Origin: a virus
IMG/VR virus record: IMGVR_UViG_3300025407_000156
Location: 1 to 20,896 of that record
Length of the DNA: 20,896 nt
Strand: one strand, 5' to 3'
In this document: piece by piece, positions 14,630-20,896 of the stretch
How positions within the stretch are numbered: the first letter of the stretch is position 1
How the letters are laid out: the number at the start of each line of letters is the position of its first letter
Translations under genes and position numbers: made by a program
The notes under the pieces: generated by a model
The model's input: the letters and a program-made list of their open reading frames with translations, nothing else
What the model was told of the DNA's origin: nothing
Database searches by the model: none

Positions 14630-15439
14630 TTAACTTACAATAAACAGCGTGCTATCTATTAATAAAACCAAGTCATTAACTGTTTCACCGGTATCAATAT
14701 TTTCACCTGTAATAGTTAATAAATCCTTTTGTACTGTTACATACTTTTCCATATACTTTAGTACACCCTGTATTGCATTGTTAGGTAGCTTTTCAAGCAA
14801 TGCATGTCGTTTTGCAAAAGGTAAAGATGCATAGTTTACATCTTGAGTTTGATTATTATATGTAACCACCACACCTTTAATAAACTTAGATACTTCACCT
14901 ACAAACGCATCACCAATGGTATCGGTAATTTGAGATGAAAGTACCTGTTGATCGTTAATTGTTTTTTCTCTTAATTGTTTTTCTATACTATAATGCTCAG
15001 ATATTAGAGGTGCACCGACTTGTATGTTAAATGTACCATCATTAACAACGTCTCCTGCAGGTATGGTAACCTCTTTAAGAGCATCAATAATTGTTTGTAA
15101 ATTAACTTTGTATTTGTTTGCGCCTTGTTGTAGTGTGTAGCTTGTACCAGCAGTAAACACTCGTAACTGTACAGCAATTGCAGCTGCATCAATAGTGGTT
15201 AATAAAGATACAATAGCCGGTTCAGTACAATTTTCTTGTATTAAATTATAAAATGCGATCGTAAAGCGGGTCTGGAAAACTGGATTATCAACTGCAGCTT
15301 TTAGTATATTTTTTTGTTGACCTGTACTAATACTTTTAAACTTTACTTCTCTTTGCAGACTTGGTATATAAAGCGGTACTGTTACCTCCTTATTGATTGT
15401 ATCCAATACTGAAAGGATGTCGTTGAAATTGTTACTCAT
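14630..15439 (-). CDS. Baseplate hub assembly protein, T4 gp26/gp51-like (PF12322-type)
   Basis: 269 residues from the ATG at 15439. A longer reading from a TTG at 15472 would add 11 residues and overlap the upstream stop. The ATG is preferred because a TAAGTCATT box sits 11 nt before it, almost exactly as before the paralog at 16398. The T4 baseplate-protein pattern shows as VTVPLYIPSLQREVKFKSIS (residues 19-38), then LLTTIDAAAIAVQLRVFTAG (79-98), where the family has an Asp followed by an Arg in a helix. The motif LPFAKR (206-211) recurs as LPFDKR in the neighbouring gene. In T4, gp26 and gp51 take part in building the central hub. The assignment is by pattern and position. Confidence 0.7.
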   Translation of the reverse strand: MSNNFNDILSVLDTINKEVTVPLYIPSLQREVKFKSISTGQQKNILKAAVDNPVFQTRFTIAFYNLIQENCTEPAIVSLLTTIDAAAIAVQLRVFTAGTSYTLQQGANKYKVNLQTIIDALKEVTIPAGDVVNDGTFNIQVGAPLISEHYSIEKQLREKTINDQQVLSSQITDTIGDAFVGEVSKFIKGVVVTYNNQTQDVNYASLPFAKRHALLEKLPNNAIQGVLKYMEKYVTVQKDLLTITGENIDTGETVNDLVLLIDSTLFIVS

Positions 15440-15441
15440 AT

Positions 15442-15450
15442 AATGACTTA
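15442..15450 (-). promoter_or_regulatory. TAAGTCATT start-proximal box deciding the ATG at 15439
   Basis: TAAGTCATT on the minus strand, first base 11 nt before the ATG at 15439. The string ATAAGTCATTATA also precedes the paralogous gene starting at 16398. It argues against the upstream TTG as start. Confidence 0.45.
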
Positions 15451-15468
15451 TGGTTGCAATATTGTTTA

Positions 15469-16398
15469 TCAAGCAAACTCATTCGGTACATTCGCACCAA
15501 GACTTGCAGGGCTGTTGTTTGATTTCGGGTTACTTGCAGCTATCTCTTCTTGTACTTGTTGTACATAAAGATTCCAATACAATAGTTGTTCTGCAGGTGT
15601 TATAGAGTCTGCATAATCTGGTGTAAAGTTAGCTTTACTAATTAAGTTTAAATTTATTTTGTATAAATTAATTAAATCGTCATTAAAGATTAATTTACAA
15701 AATTCGAGAAGCACGTTCGTGTTTGTAGATATAGGTAAATCAACCACCGGTGTTTTGCTGTAAGGGGAAGGCACCACTAATAGCTTTAATTTAGATAATT
15801 CCACTTCAACTTCAGATAATGAATCATATACTTTAGTGGTTAATGACAGTGGTAGGGCATCCACGAATTCAACTCTTTTGTCAAACGGTAATAATTTAAA
15901 ATCGATAGTTTTATCTTCTACTAATAATGTATCAATACTGGAAGCTAATTGATAGCTAAACGTTTTTTCGGGTTCTAAGTTAACAAAATGTATTTCATCT
16001 TTAGCTTTAATAATACTATGAGTAACTGTAACATTTTCATGTAAAACAGTTCTATTATAAGTTACGCTTTCTAACTTAGATACTAAATCTTCAATACGTA
16101 AATTGTATTCAAACGTTTTTTTAGTTTCTACACAAGTTGCTTTAAGTTTAAGATCTGGACTTATACAAATAGACCTTACTTGAAGCAGTAATATGATCTT
16201 ATCTATAGCATTGAGTCCTCCCTGTAATATCCCGGGAGAAGCGTGTTCTATAAGCTGGTTTAAATGATGTACAAACTCTGTACTATCATTATTATAAAGG
16301 GATTTAACCAAGTCTTTATACAACTTGGATGTAACCTCTCCTACCCATATTTTCTTATTATTAAATCCGGGTAGCTTAACTCCATACGTAAATGCCAT
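15469..16398 (-). CDS. Baseplate hub assembly protein, T4 gp26/gp51-like, second paralog
   Basis: 309 residues. The N-terminal half fits the T4 gp26/gp51 baseplate family: VGEVTSKLYKDLVKSLYNND (residues 19-38), then GGLNAIDKIILLLQVRSICI (60-79) with the conserved Asp and Arg, and LKLKATC, often a small beta-sheet in this family. LPFDKR followed by a helix and LP (170-183) is shared with the downstream protein (LPFAKR). The two are therefore homologs with low overall identity. A C-terminal helical part (about 230-309) ends in an Asn/Pro/Ser-rich tail. The gene stands after a 33-base gap with a TAAGTCATT box. It is likely part of, or a chaperone for, the baseplate hub; the exact T4 counterpart cannot be told. 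Confidence 0.7.
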   Translation of the reverse strand: MAFTYGVKLPGFNNKKIWVGEVTSKLYKDLVKSLYNNDSTEFVHHLNQLIEHASPGILQGGLNAIDKIILLLQVRSICISPDLKLKATCVETKKTFEYNLRIEDLVSKLESVTYNRTVLHENVTVTHSIIKAKDEIHFVNLEPEKTFSYQLASSIDTLLVEDKTIDFKLLPFDKRVEFVDALPLSLTTKVYDSLSEVEVELSKLKLLVVPSPYSKTPVVDLPISTNTNVLLEFCKLIFNDDLINLYKINLNLISKANFTPDYADSITPAEQLLYWNLYVQQVQEEIAASNPKSNNSPASLGANVPNEFA

Positions 16399-16401
16399 TA
16401 T

Positions 16402-16410
16402 AATGACTTA
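16402..16410 (-). promoter_or_regulatory. TAAGTCATT start-proximal box before gp26/gp51-like paralog
   Basis: TAAGTCATT on the minus strand, first base 12 nt before the ATG at 16398, in a 33-base gap without a clear Shine-Dalgarno sequence. Confidence 0.45.
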
Positions 16411-16431
16411 TACCAGTAATATAAAAAATCT

Positions 16432-17175
16432 TTAAGCTCTACCTTGCGTATATAGTACTCTGTACTTGTTATATACAAAGCTTACAGGTGCTATTCTTAT
16501 TTCAGCTTTACCATAAGAATAAGAAGACTCACCAAGAGAAACCGGTGCACAGGACTGAAACTCAAATATCTTTCTTATACCTGCATTACCTTTGTCGTTA
16601 TTATTTTTATCGTAATGAACAACAGTTATATCAGTTCTAACATTTTGAGTAGATGTTTTAGCACGCGTTATTAAACCGTAATGCCCAACAAGCGTTATCC
16701 AAGGCCTGAGAACGAAGTCAATAAATGATTTATTTGTTTCTAAGAAACCTATTTTTAACGGTTCATATTGGCCACGAGAAGTACTAACTATTCCACCTAT
16801 TAAACCACCACTTGAACCGTCTAACGGCTCATGTCTTTGTGTGCCTACAGACTCACCGGGTATGTCTATACCTTGTGCAAACAGACATACCGGGCCACCA
16901 TGCACACCGTGAGTTTGTTTAGTTAGTTCTGTATATAAATCTTTTAATGACGGATTAACGTCCCAGCTGGTTTCATATGCTTGCCAAGGATCGGTATCAA
17001 CTAATTCTTCATCCGTCCATGCATCTGTAGTAAGTGCTTTAGGAAAATCAAAGCTTATTAAAAAATTTGATTCGACCGGTATCTGAGTGTTCGGGTCACT
17101 TAAAAACTTTATAAACGTGTTGACTTCAGAGCCAGCGTTTTGTGCGTTAGCTTTTGGTCCAATTAAAAAAGACAT
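16432..17175 (-). CDS. Tail-tube-fold protein, possible tube/baseplate junction protein
   Basis: 247 residues. The order of elements resembles tube-fold proteins. It runs from ESNFLISFDFPKAL (35-48) through CLFAQGIDIPGESVG (97-111) and GQYEPLKIGFLETNKSFIDFVLRPWITLVG (135-164) to FQSCAPVSLGESSYSYGKAEIRIAPVSFVYNKY (206-238). Thus a first strand is followed by a Pro-Gly-Glu strand, a long strand-helix and a C-terminal Pro-Val strand pair. This fits either a fourth gp19 homolog or a gp48/gp54-type initiator ring. The ATG overlaps the stop of the third tube paralog by one base (TAATG). The run AGGGGGTAGG before it gives one of the few Shine-Dalgarno-like signals in the window, and no TAAGTAATT box is present. 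A tube-fold role is inferred from pattern and position. Confidence 0.65.
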   Translation of the reverse strand: MSFLIGPKANAQNAGSEVNTFIKFLSDPNTQIPVESNFLISFDFPKALTTDAWTDEELVDTDPWQAYETSWDVNPSLKDLYTELTKQTHGVHGGPVCLFAQGIDIPGESVGTQRHEPLDGSSGGLIGGIVSTSRGQYEPLKIGFLETNKSFIDFVLRPWITLVGHYGLITRAKTSTQNVRTDITVVHYDKNNNDKGNAGIRKIFEFQSCAPVSLGESSYSYGKAEIRIAPVSFVYNKYRVLYTQGRA

Positions 17176-17834
17176 TACCTACCCCCTAATAAGTTTTTAA
17201 CAGTTTTGGTAACAAGTTTTGAAGCTATATTGCCTAAACCGTTAGTTACACCAAAATTATTACCTAAACTTAAACCTGATGTTATACCTGAACTTGGACC
17301 TGTTTGCCAGTATTGATACGCAATAGTAGCTTTTACTTCTTGTATACCACCTGACTTAGTTAAATCATAAGCTATATCATCAATCTTAGTAATGAATGCA
17401 CCTAATAGTGTATATACTTTAATTTCGTTTAACTGGTCATCGATGAGAGAAAGATTTATAATGTTTTGATTTAAATCTCTTGGCTCCATATTACCATATG
17501 ATTGAGTTTCATCAAACGTATCTGTAATTGAGTCCTCTAACATCGACCTTAAATTATAATCTTGAGTACAATAGAACGTAACGTTCCATGCATTGTTATT
17601 ATCAAACTTTACTGTACCGGGTATTTGAAAATCTAACCCCATAAAAGGAGCTGTTGTTGTGCTAATAGACTTACCAGGTAAACTTGCTGTCTTTAAAAAT
17701 ACTAAATCTTGATCTTGTAATGTAACACCGTTAACGTTAAATGACGTAATTCTAAATTGAAAATCCCTTGCAAAGCCGACGTTGGTTGCATTGGTGTAAA
17801 AATCTCTGATAGTTTGTCCTTGAACGGATGCCAT
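17175..17834 (-). CDS. Tail tube protein paralog 3 (gp19-like)
   Basis: 219 residues. It aligns by eye with the first tube protein along its length. Shared parts are TIRDFYTNATNVGFARDF (residues 8-25), SLPGKSISTTTAPFMGLDFQIPGTV (51-75), AWNVTFYC (82-89), a helix LRSMLED (95-101), LSLIDDQLNEIKVYTLLGAF (128-147) and KATIAYQYW (168-176). It has an extra C-terminal tail of about 40 residues (178-219), rich in Gly, Ser, Leu and Lys, absent from the other two paralogs. Tube-fold proteins stack as hexameric rings in the tail. A variant with an extra tail could form a special ring at one end or be a minor tube component. The gene starts after a 15-base gap with a TAAGTATAA box, and its stop overlaps the next gene by one base. 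Confidence 0.85.
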   Translation of the reverse strand: MASVQGQTIRDFYTNATNVGFARDFQFRITSFNVNGVTLQDQDLVFLKTASLPGKSISTTTAPFMGLDFQIPGTVKFDNNNAWNVTFYCTQDYNLRSMLEDSITDTFDETQSYGNMEPRDLNQNIINLSLIDDQLNEIKVYTLLGAFITKIDDIAYDLTKSGGIQEVKATIAYQYWQTGPSSGITSGLSLGNNFGVTNGLGNIASKLVTKTVKNLLGGR

Positions 17835-17837
17835 ATA

Positions 17838-17846
17838 TTATACTTA
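17838..17846 (-). promoter_or_regulatory. TAAGTATAA start-proximal box before tube paralog 3
   Basis: TAAGTATAA on the minus strand, first base 12 nt before the ATG at 17834. It occupies most of the 15-base gap after tube paralog 2. Confidence 0.4.
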
Positions 17847-17849
17847 TAA

Positions 17850-18440
17850 TTAGGATGGTAATAAATCTTCGGAAGTAATATACTGAAAACCTAAAGTTGC
17901 CTGTAATTTAGCTATATCACCACCAGCTGCTAAACTATATTCTATAGACCCCACGTTTTGTAAAAACGCACCAACAAGTCTGTATTTACGTATTACTGGG
18001 TATGTGTCAGGGCTGTTAGGTCCTGAGTTATTCAATAAATCTAACTCTACACTACAATCCCACCAGTTTGGTACATTAGATTGGGACGTATGTTCATCAA
18101 ATGTATCTACTGACCATTTTTCAAGAACGTTTCTCAATACGTAGTCTCTATCACAGTAAAATGTTAATGCCCAGCTGGCGGATTCAGGATACTGTGCAAC
18201 CATTGGAACTGTATACTTAAATGATTTAAAATCTACAGTGGTAGTTGTTATAGTACGAGACGGTATAGTACCGCTTTGAGCATACAAAAATAAGTTTTCA
18301 GAACTGTCAGATGCAGGGGCGTATATATCGGAAGTACCGCCTGTACCATTTCTTGATATAGAATTAATTCTAAACAGATTAGTACGAGCAAATCCACGAT
18401 TTGTTGCTGTTTTATAAAAGTCTGATATGCCCCTATCCAT
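17850..18440 (-). CDS. Tail tube protein paralog 2 (gp19-like)
   Basis: 196 residues. It begins with the same pattern as its neighbours, ISDFYKTATNRGFARTNLFRINSIS (residues 5-29). It continues with IPSRTITTTTVDF (59-71), SWALTFYCDRDYVLRNVLEKW (89-109) and RKYRLVGAFLQNVGSIEYSL (151-170), ending in ATLGFQYI (181-188). It carries an insertion of about 15 residues (32-50), a loop richer in Gly, Ser and Asp than in the other copies. It is the first gene after the terminator that follows tube gene 1 and has its own TAAGTATTA box. It therefore may be expressed at a different level from the major tube protein. The fold is confident by homology with tube gene 1, but its place in the tail is unknown. 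Confidence 0.83.
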   Translation of the reverse strand: MDRGISDFYKTATNRGFARTNLFRINSISRNGTGGTSDIYAPASDSSENLFLYAQSGTIPSRTITTTTVDFKSFKYTVPMVAQYPESASWALTFYCDRDYVLRNVLEKWSVDTFDEHTSQSNVPNWWDCSVELDLLNNSGPNSPDTYPVIRKYRLVGAFLQNVGSIEYSLAAGGDIAKLQATLGFQYITSEDLLPS

Positions 18441-18443
18441 CTA

Positions 18444-18452
18444 TAATACTTA
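18444..18452 (-). promoter_or_regulatory. TAAGTATTA start-proximal box after the terminator
   Basis: TAAGTATTA on the minus strand, first base 12 nt before the ATG at 18440 and about 13 bases after the T-run of the preceding terminator. A transcript must be re-started or read through here, which favours a promoter role for the box. Confidence 0.5.
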
Positions 18453-18464
18453 ATGTATGAACAT

Positions 18465-18493
18465 AAAAAAAGCCCTGCTTTTAACAGGGCTTT
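18465..18493 (-). terminator. Rho-independent terminator after first tail tube gene
   Basis: On the minus strand a 9-bp stem AAAGCCCTG / CAGGGCTTT encloses the 7-base loop TTAAAAG. The 3' arm runs into seven T residues in total. It lies 19 bases after the tube gene stop, in the largest intergenic gap of the window (71 bases), and would end the sheath and tube transcript. Confidence 0.9.
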
Positions 18494-18511
18494 GAATTAA
18501 AACTTTAACTA

Positions 18512-19036
18512 TTAAACATGTCTCCAATACTGGTATGCTAATTTAGCAGTAAAGTCTAAAGGCTTACCTGCACCCGAATTATCATATCCTGTAACAGCAC
18601 CTAAGTTTACAATATATACACCGTAAAGCTTATAAGTGTTGAGAACGTTTTGACTTTCATCAATTAGATCAAGTTGTATAACTTTATCTGTACCACGTAA
18701 TGAAAGATCTCCTGTGCTTGTTGCGTCATTAAACACGCCATTGATTTGCCAGTCTTCAAGTTTTTTACGAATAACGCCTTTAAGATCGTTGTAGAATTTT
18801 ACTTCCCAACCATCTGAACCAGTATAATCAACAGTACCAGGTACATTGAAGTTTAGTCCCATGTATGGTACTTTTTGATTGCTAATTTGGCGATCTGGAA
18901 GTTGTTTTGTTGTAATGTAAACAAAATCGTCTTCGGTAAACGTGTCTTGGCCAATAGAGCGAACTCGCATCATGAAATCACGTGCAAATCCGCGCTCTTG
19001 TGCTACTCTGTAGAAGTCTTGTATTGTCTGTGCCAT
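18512..19036 (-). CDS. Major tail tube protein (gp19-like)
   Basis: 174 residues, close to the 163 of T4 gp19. Features are TIQDFYRVAQERGFARDF (residues 4-21), LPDRQISNQKVPYMGLNFNVPGTV (46-69), GWEVKFYND (76-84), a helix VIRKKLEDW (88-96), IQLDLIDESQNVLNTYKLYGV (120-140) and a final KLAYQYWRHV. This is the strand and helix order of the contractile-tail tube family, which forms the hexameric rings of the inner DNA conduit. The position directly after the sheath gene, with a strong terminator after it, matches the T4 gp18-gp19 pair and suggests it is the major tube protein. The 20-base gap before it holds a TAAGTAAAT box and no clear Shine-Dalgarno sequence. Confidence 0.9.
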   Translation of the reverse strand: MAQTIQDFYRVAQERGFARDFMMRVRSIGQDTFTEDDFVYITTKQLPDRQISNQKVPYMGLNFNVPGTVDYTGSDGWEVKFYNDLKGVIRKKLEDWQINGVFNDATSTGDLSLRGTDKVIQLDLIDESQNVLNTYKLYGVYIVNLGAVTGYDNSGAGKPLDFTAKLAYQYWRHV

Positions 19037-19038
19037 AA

Positions 19039-19047
19039 ATTTACTTA
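19039..19047 (-). promoter_or_regulatory. TAAGTAAAT start-proximal box before major tube gene
   Basis: TAAGTAAAT on the minus strand, first base 11 nt before the ATG at 19036, inside the string ACACCTAAGTAA that is repeated before the tape measure gene. Confidence 0.45.
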
Positions 19048-19056
19048 GGTGTTATA

Positions 19057-20896
19057 TTATAGAAGCTCGTTGAAGTTTTGAGATGTCTTAGTTGCGTAGA
19101 AGTTTACTAAGATGAACTCAGCTGTTCTAACTGGCTTGATATAAATGTCTACTACCAATGTGTTGTCGTCAACTACAGCAGGAGTGTTGTTAGTTGAGTT
19201 ACAAACGAGCAAGTAATCGTATAAACCTTGAGTGTTACGAGCTAATTCAAACAATGGCGTTAACGTATTAACAACTCTACTTTGTGTGAAGGTAGTGTTA
19301 GGTTCGAATACGAAGAACTGCATCGTTTGGTTAGTAGCTTTTTCTAAGTAGAGGAATAAACGACGTACATTAATACGATCGAATGCGCTTGGAGCCTTTA
19401 ACAAGGTCTTTTGTCCCCATACTGTGTAGCCTTCATTAGGGAAGAATACTAAAGGATTAATAGAAATCTTGTAAAGTAGATCGCGTTGTTTTTGTTGTGG
19501 GTTAATAGCAATATCGCTAATACCAGTAATGATACCACGATTTAAACCAGCTGGAGCAGTCCAAATGTAATTGTTTGCATCGCTTGCTGTAGTCATTGCT
19601 GCTGCATAGCCCGAAAACGGTAACCACACGCTACGAGAAGTGTAAATGTCTTGAGCTAATACCCAGTTACCGTATGAAGTAGCATAACTTGAATTAATGC
19701 TACTATAAAGGTTACGTAGTGGCCAGTAAATGTTTTGCGAGAAGTTGTTGTTCTTGTTACTGAGAGTCTTATAGTTTGAACCTGTAACAAAAATATGGCG
19801 TATTGGATCAGAAATAAAGTAGTGATCTTTACGTACCTGACTTGCAAACTGCTCAAACATATTCGTAATTGTTTGCCATCCAGTTACGAATGGTGTTACA
19901 AAGTTTGTGCCACCGTCTGATTCTTGTAAAGCAGCAAGTGCATTTGTTATATCAGTAGTCATTGCTGTATCATCATACTGTAATGTAGCACTTGATAGGC
20001 TTTGTACAGCTGAGATTGTAGATAGACCAGCATCAATAGTAATGTCAATATCAACTACTTCTGGGTTTTCAGCAGCGTTAAGAGCGTATTGTAGTTTTTG
20101 TGCTACAGAACCAATTGCTTTAGCGCTATTTTGCGGTAAACTATTTGCATATGTACCTAATGCATAAAGATTGTTAGCAGGTAAGAATGTGCTGTTCTTT
20201 ATTGCAAGATATGAAGAAGCTGTAGTATAGAATGGATCACCGTCTGTACCAGTAGCATACTTGTATACTCTGACTTGTTTTGTTGAGTTACCATTATTGT
20301 CTAACCAATTTACATATGAAGAAATGTTAGGGTTAATATGTACTTCAATATTGTTCGAAGCATTATTAATAACCGTTCTTAGGTAGCTTGATTGAGGTGT
20401 ACCGCCATTGACGTCTTGAATTGTACGGTTTGCATAGAATGAACCTGCATAACCTTCTGTTAATACATATTGTAGTTGATTTGTATTAACTGAGAATGGT
20501 GAAGGACGTAATTTAAATAGTGAAATAATTGCACTATCACCATAACCGGAAGCTGCAATATTATATGTAGGAATGTTTTCAATGTCGTGGGAAAGACTTG
20601 TAACACTCGCTGTAGCAGGAGCGGTTATTGTAAAACCGATACGCGATGGAGGTACGATTGTGTATAGTGAATCTGTACATACCTGTGCATCTACAAAGTA
20701 TGAAGCACCGATAGAATAAACGTTTACTGCATCATCATACGCTGAGGAAGGATTGTTGCTCCAAGAATCGCCAATATTTAAATAGAAGCCTTGAAAGTTT
20801 TCATTAATTGTAGCCTTCGATGTATTGATAACAACAATACCTGCAGCGCCAAGGTTATTAACTGCTTGTGCACCAGATGTAACGAAGCTGGAAGTA
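19057..20896 (-). CDS. Tail sheath protein (gp18-like), 5' end cut by window edge
   Basis: The frame is open from the right edge to the TAA at 19057, giving 612 visible residues; internal Met codons (for example at 19962) are not the start. The C-terminal region shows the conserved sheath domain. It includes LLKAPSAFDRINVRRLFLYLEKATNQ, then FFVFEPNTTFTQSRV, a GLYDYLLVCNSTNNTP segment and DIYIKPVRTAEFILVNFYAT, close to the end. Upstream parts contain SGYGDSAIISLFKLRPSPFS and GYAGSFYANRTI, typical of the middle domains. The sheath surrounds the tube and contracts to drive it through the cell envelope. T4 gp18 has 659 residues, so perhaps a few tens of residues or more are missing at the N-terminus. 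The next gene is the tail tube, as in T4. Confidence 0.93.
   Translation of the reverse strand, partial: TSSFVTSGAQAVNNLGAAGIVVINTSKATINENFQGFYLNIGDSWSNNPSSAYDDAVNVYSIGASYFVDAQVCTDSLYTIVPPSRIGFTITAPATASVTSLSHDIENIPTYNIAASGYGDSAIISLFKLRPSPFSVNTNQLQYVLTEGYAGSFYANRTIQDVNGGTPQSSYLRTVINNASNNIEVHINPNISSYVNWLDNNGNSTKQVRVYKYATGTDGDPFYTTASSYLAIKNSTFLPANNLYALGTYANSLPQNSAKAIGSVAQKLQYALNAAENPEVVDIDITIDAGLSTISAVQSLSSATLQYDDTAMTTDITNALAALQESDGGTNFVTPFVTGWQTITNMFEQFASQVRKDHYFISDPIRHIFVTGSNYKTLSNKNNNFSQNIYWPLRNLYSSINSSYATSYGNWVLAQDIYTSRSVWLPFSGYAAAMTTASDANNYIWTAPAGLNRGIITGISDIAINPQQKQRDLLYKISINPLVFFPNEGYTVWGQKTLLKAPSAFDRINVRRLFLYLEKATNQTMQFFVFEPNTTFTQSRVVNTLTPLFELARNTQGLYDYLLVCNSTNNTPAVVDDNTLVVDIYIKPVRTAEFILVNFYATKTSQNFNELL

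Noticed and set aside
19656-19962. Met at 19962 as start of a 301-residue sheath-like protein
   Set aside because: The frame stays open upstream to the window edge and translates to sheath-like sequence, so this Met is internal.

Overview
The window looks like part of a T4-type contractile-tailed bacteriophage (Caudoviricetes, myovirus morphology). Every credible gene is on the minus strand, so transcription runs from the right edge to the left edge. Genes are tightly packed, with only about 300 bases between all of them, and the DNA is AT-rich. No tRNA, integrase, transposase or CRISPR array was seen. The host cannot be named from this sequence. Most uncoupled genes lack a clear Shine-Dalgarno sequence and carry a short AT-rich box just before the start codon instead.

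Right part, read right to left (20896 to 6529), is a tail and baseplate module. It starts with a tail sheath protein cut off at the right edge, then a tail tube protein followed by a strong terminator, then two further tube paralogs and a fourth protein that also looks tube-like. Next come two related T4 gp26/gp51-type baseplate hub proteins, a tape measure protein, a gp48/gp54-like tube initiator with a large Ala/Gly-rich insertion, a small gp53-like wedge protein, a gp27-like hub protein, an unrecognised protein, and a gp5-like spike that has the OB-fold and beta-helix but no lysozyme domain. The functional order resembles the T4 tail region.

Left part (6491 to 1) is a sugar cassette: UDP-galactopyranose mutase, then six genes that overlap or nearly touch: a GT60-type transferase, a GT4-type transferase, two tandem GT25-type transferases that arose by duplication, a DUF3431 protein, and a GT11-type (fucosyltransferase family) enzyme cut off at the left edge. 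The mutase would supply UDP-galactofuranose and the transferases would build a glycan. Whether this goes on virion proteins or on host surface polysaccharide is not decided by the sequence.

The most unusual signal is a repeated box, TAAGTAATT-like (TAARTMWTW), whose first base lies 11, 12 or 15 nt upstream of the start codon of eight genes. These are genes that are not tightly overlapped by the gene before. One box lies directly after the terminator. The spacing suggests a phage late promoter that would give leaderless or almost leaderless mRNAs, or a non-Shine-Dalgarno initiation signal.
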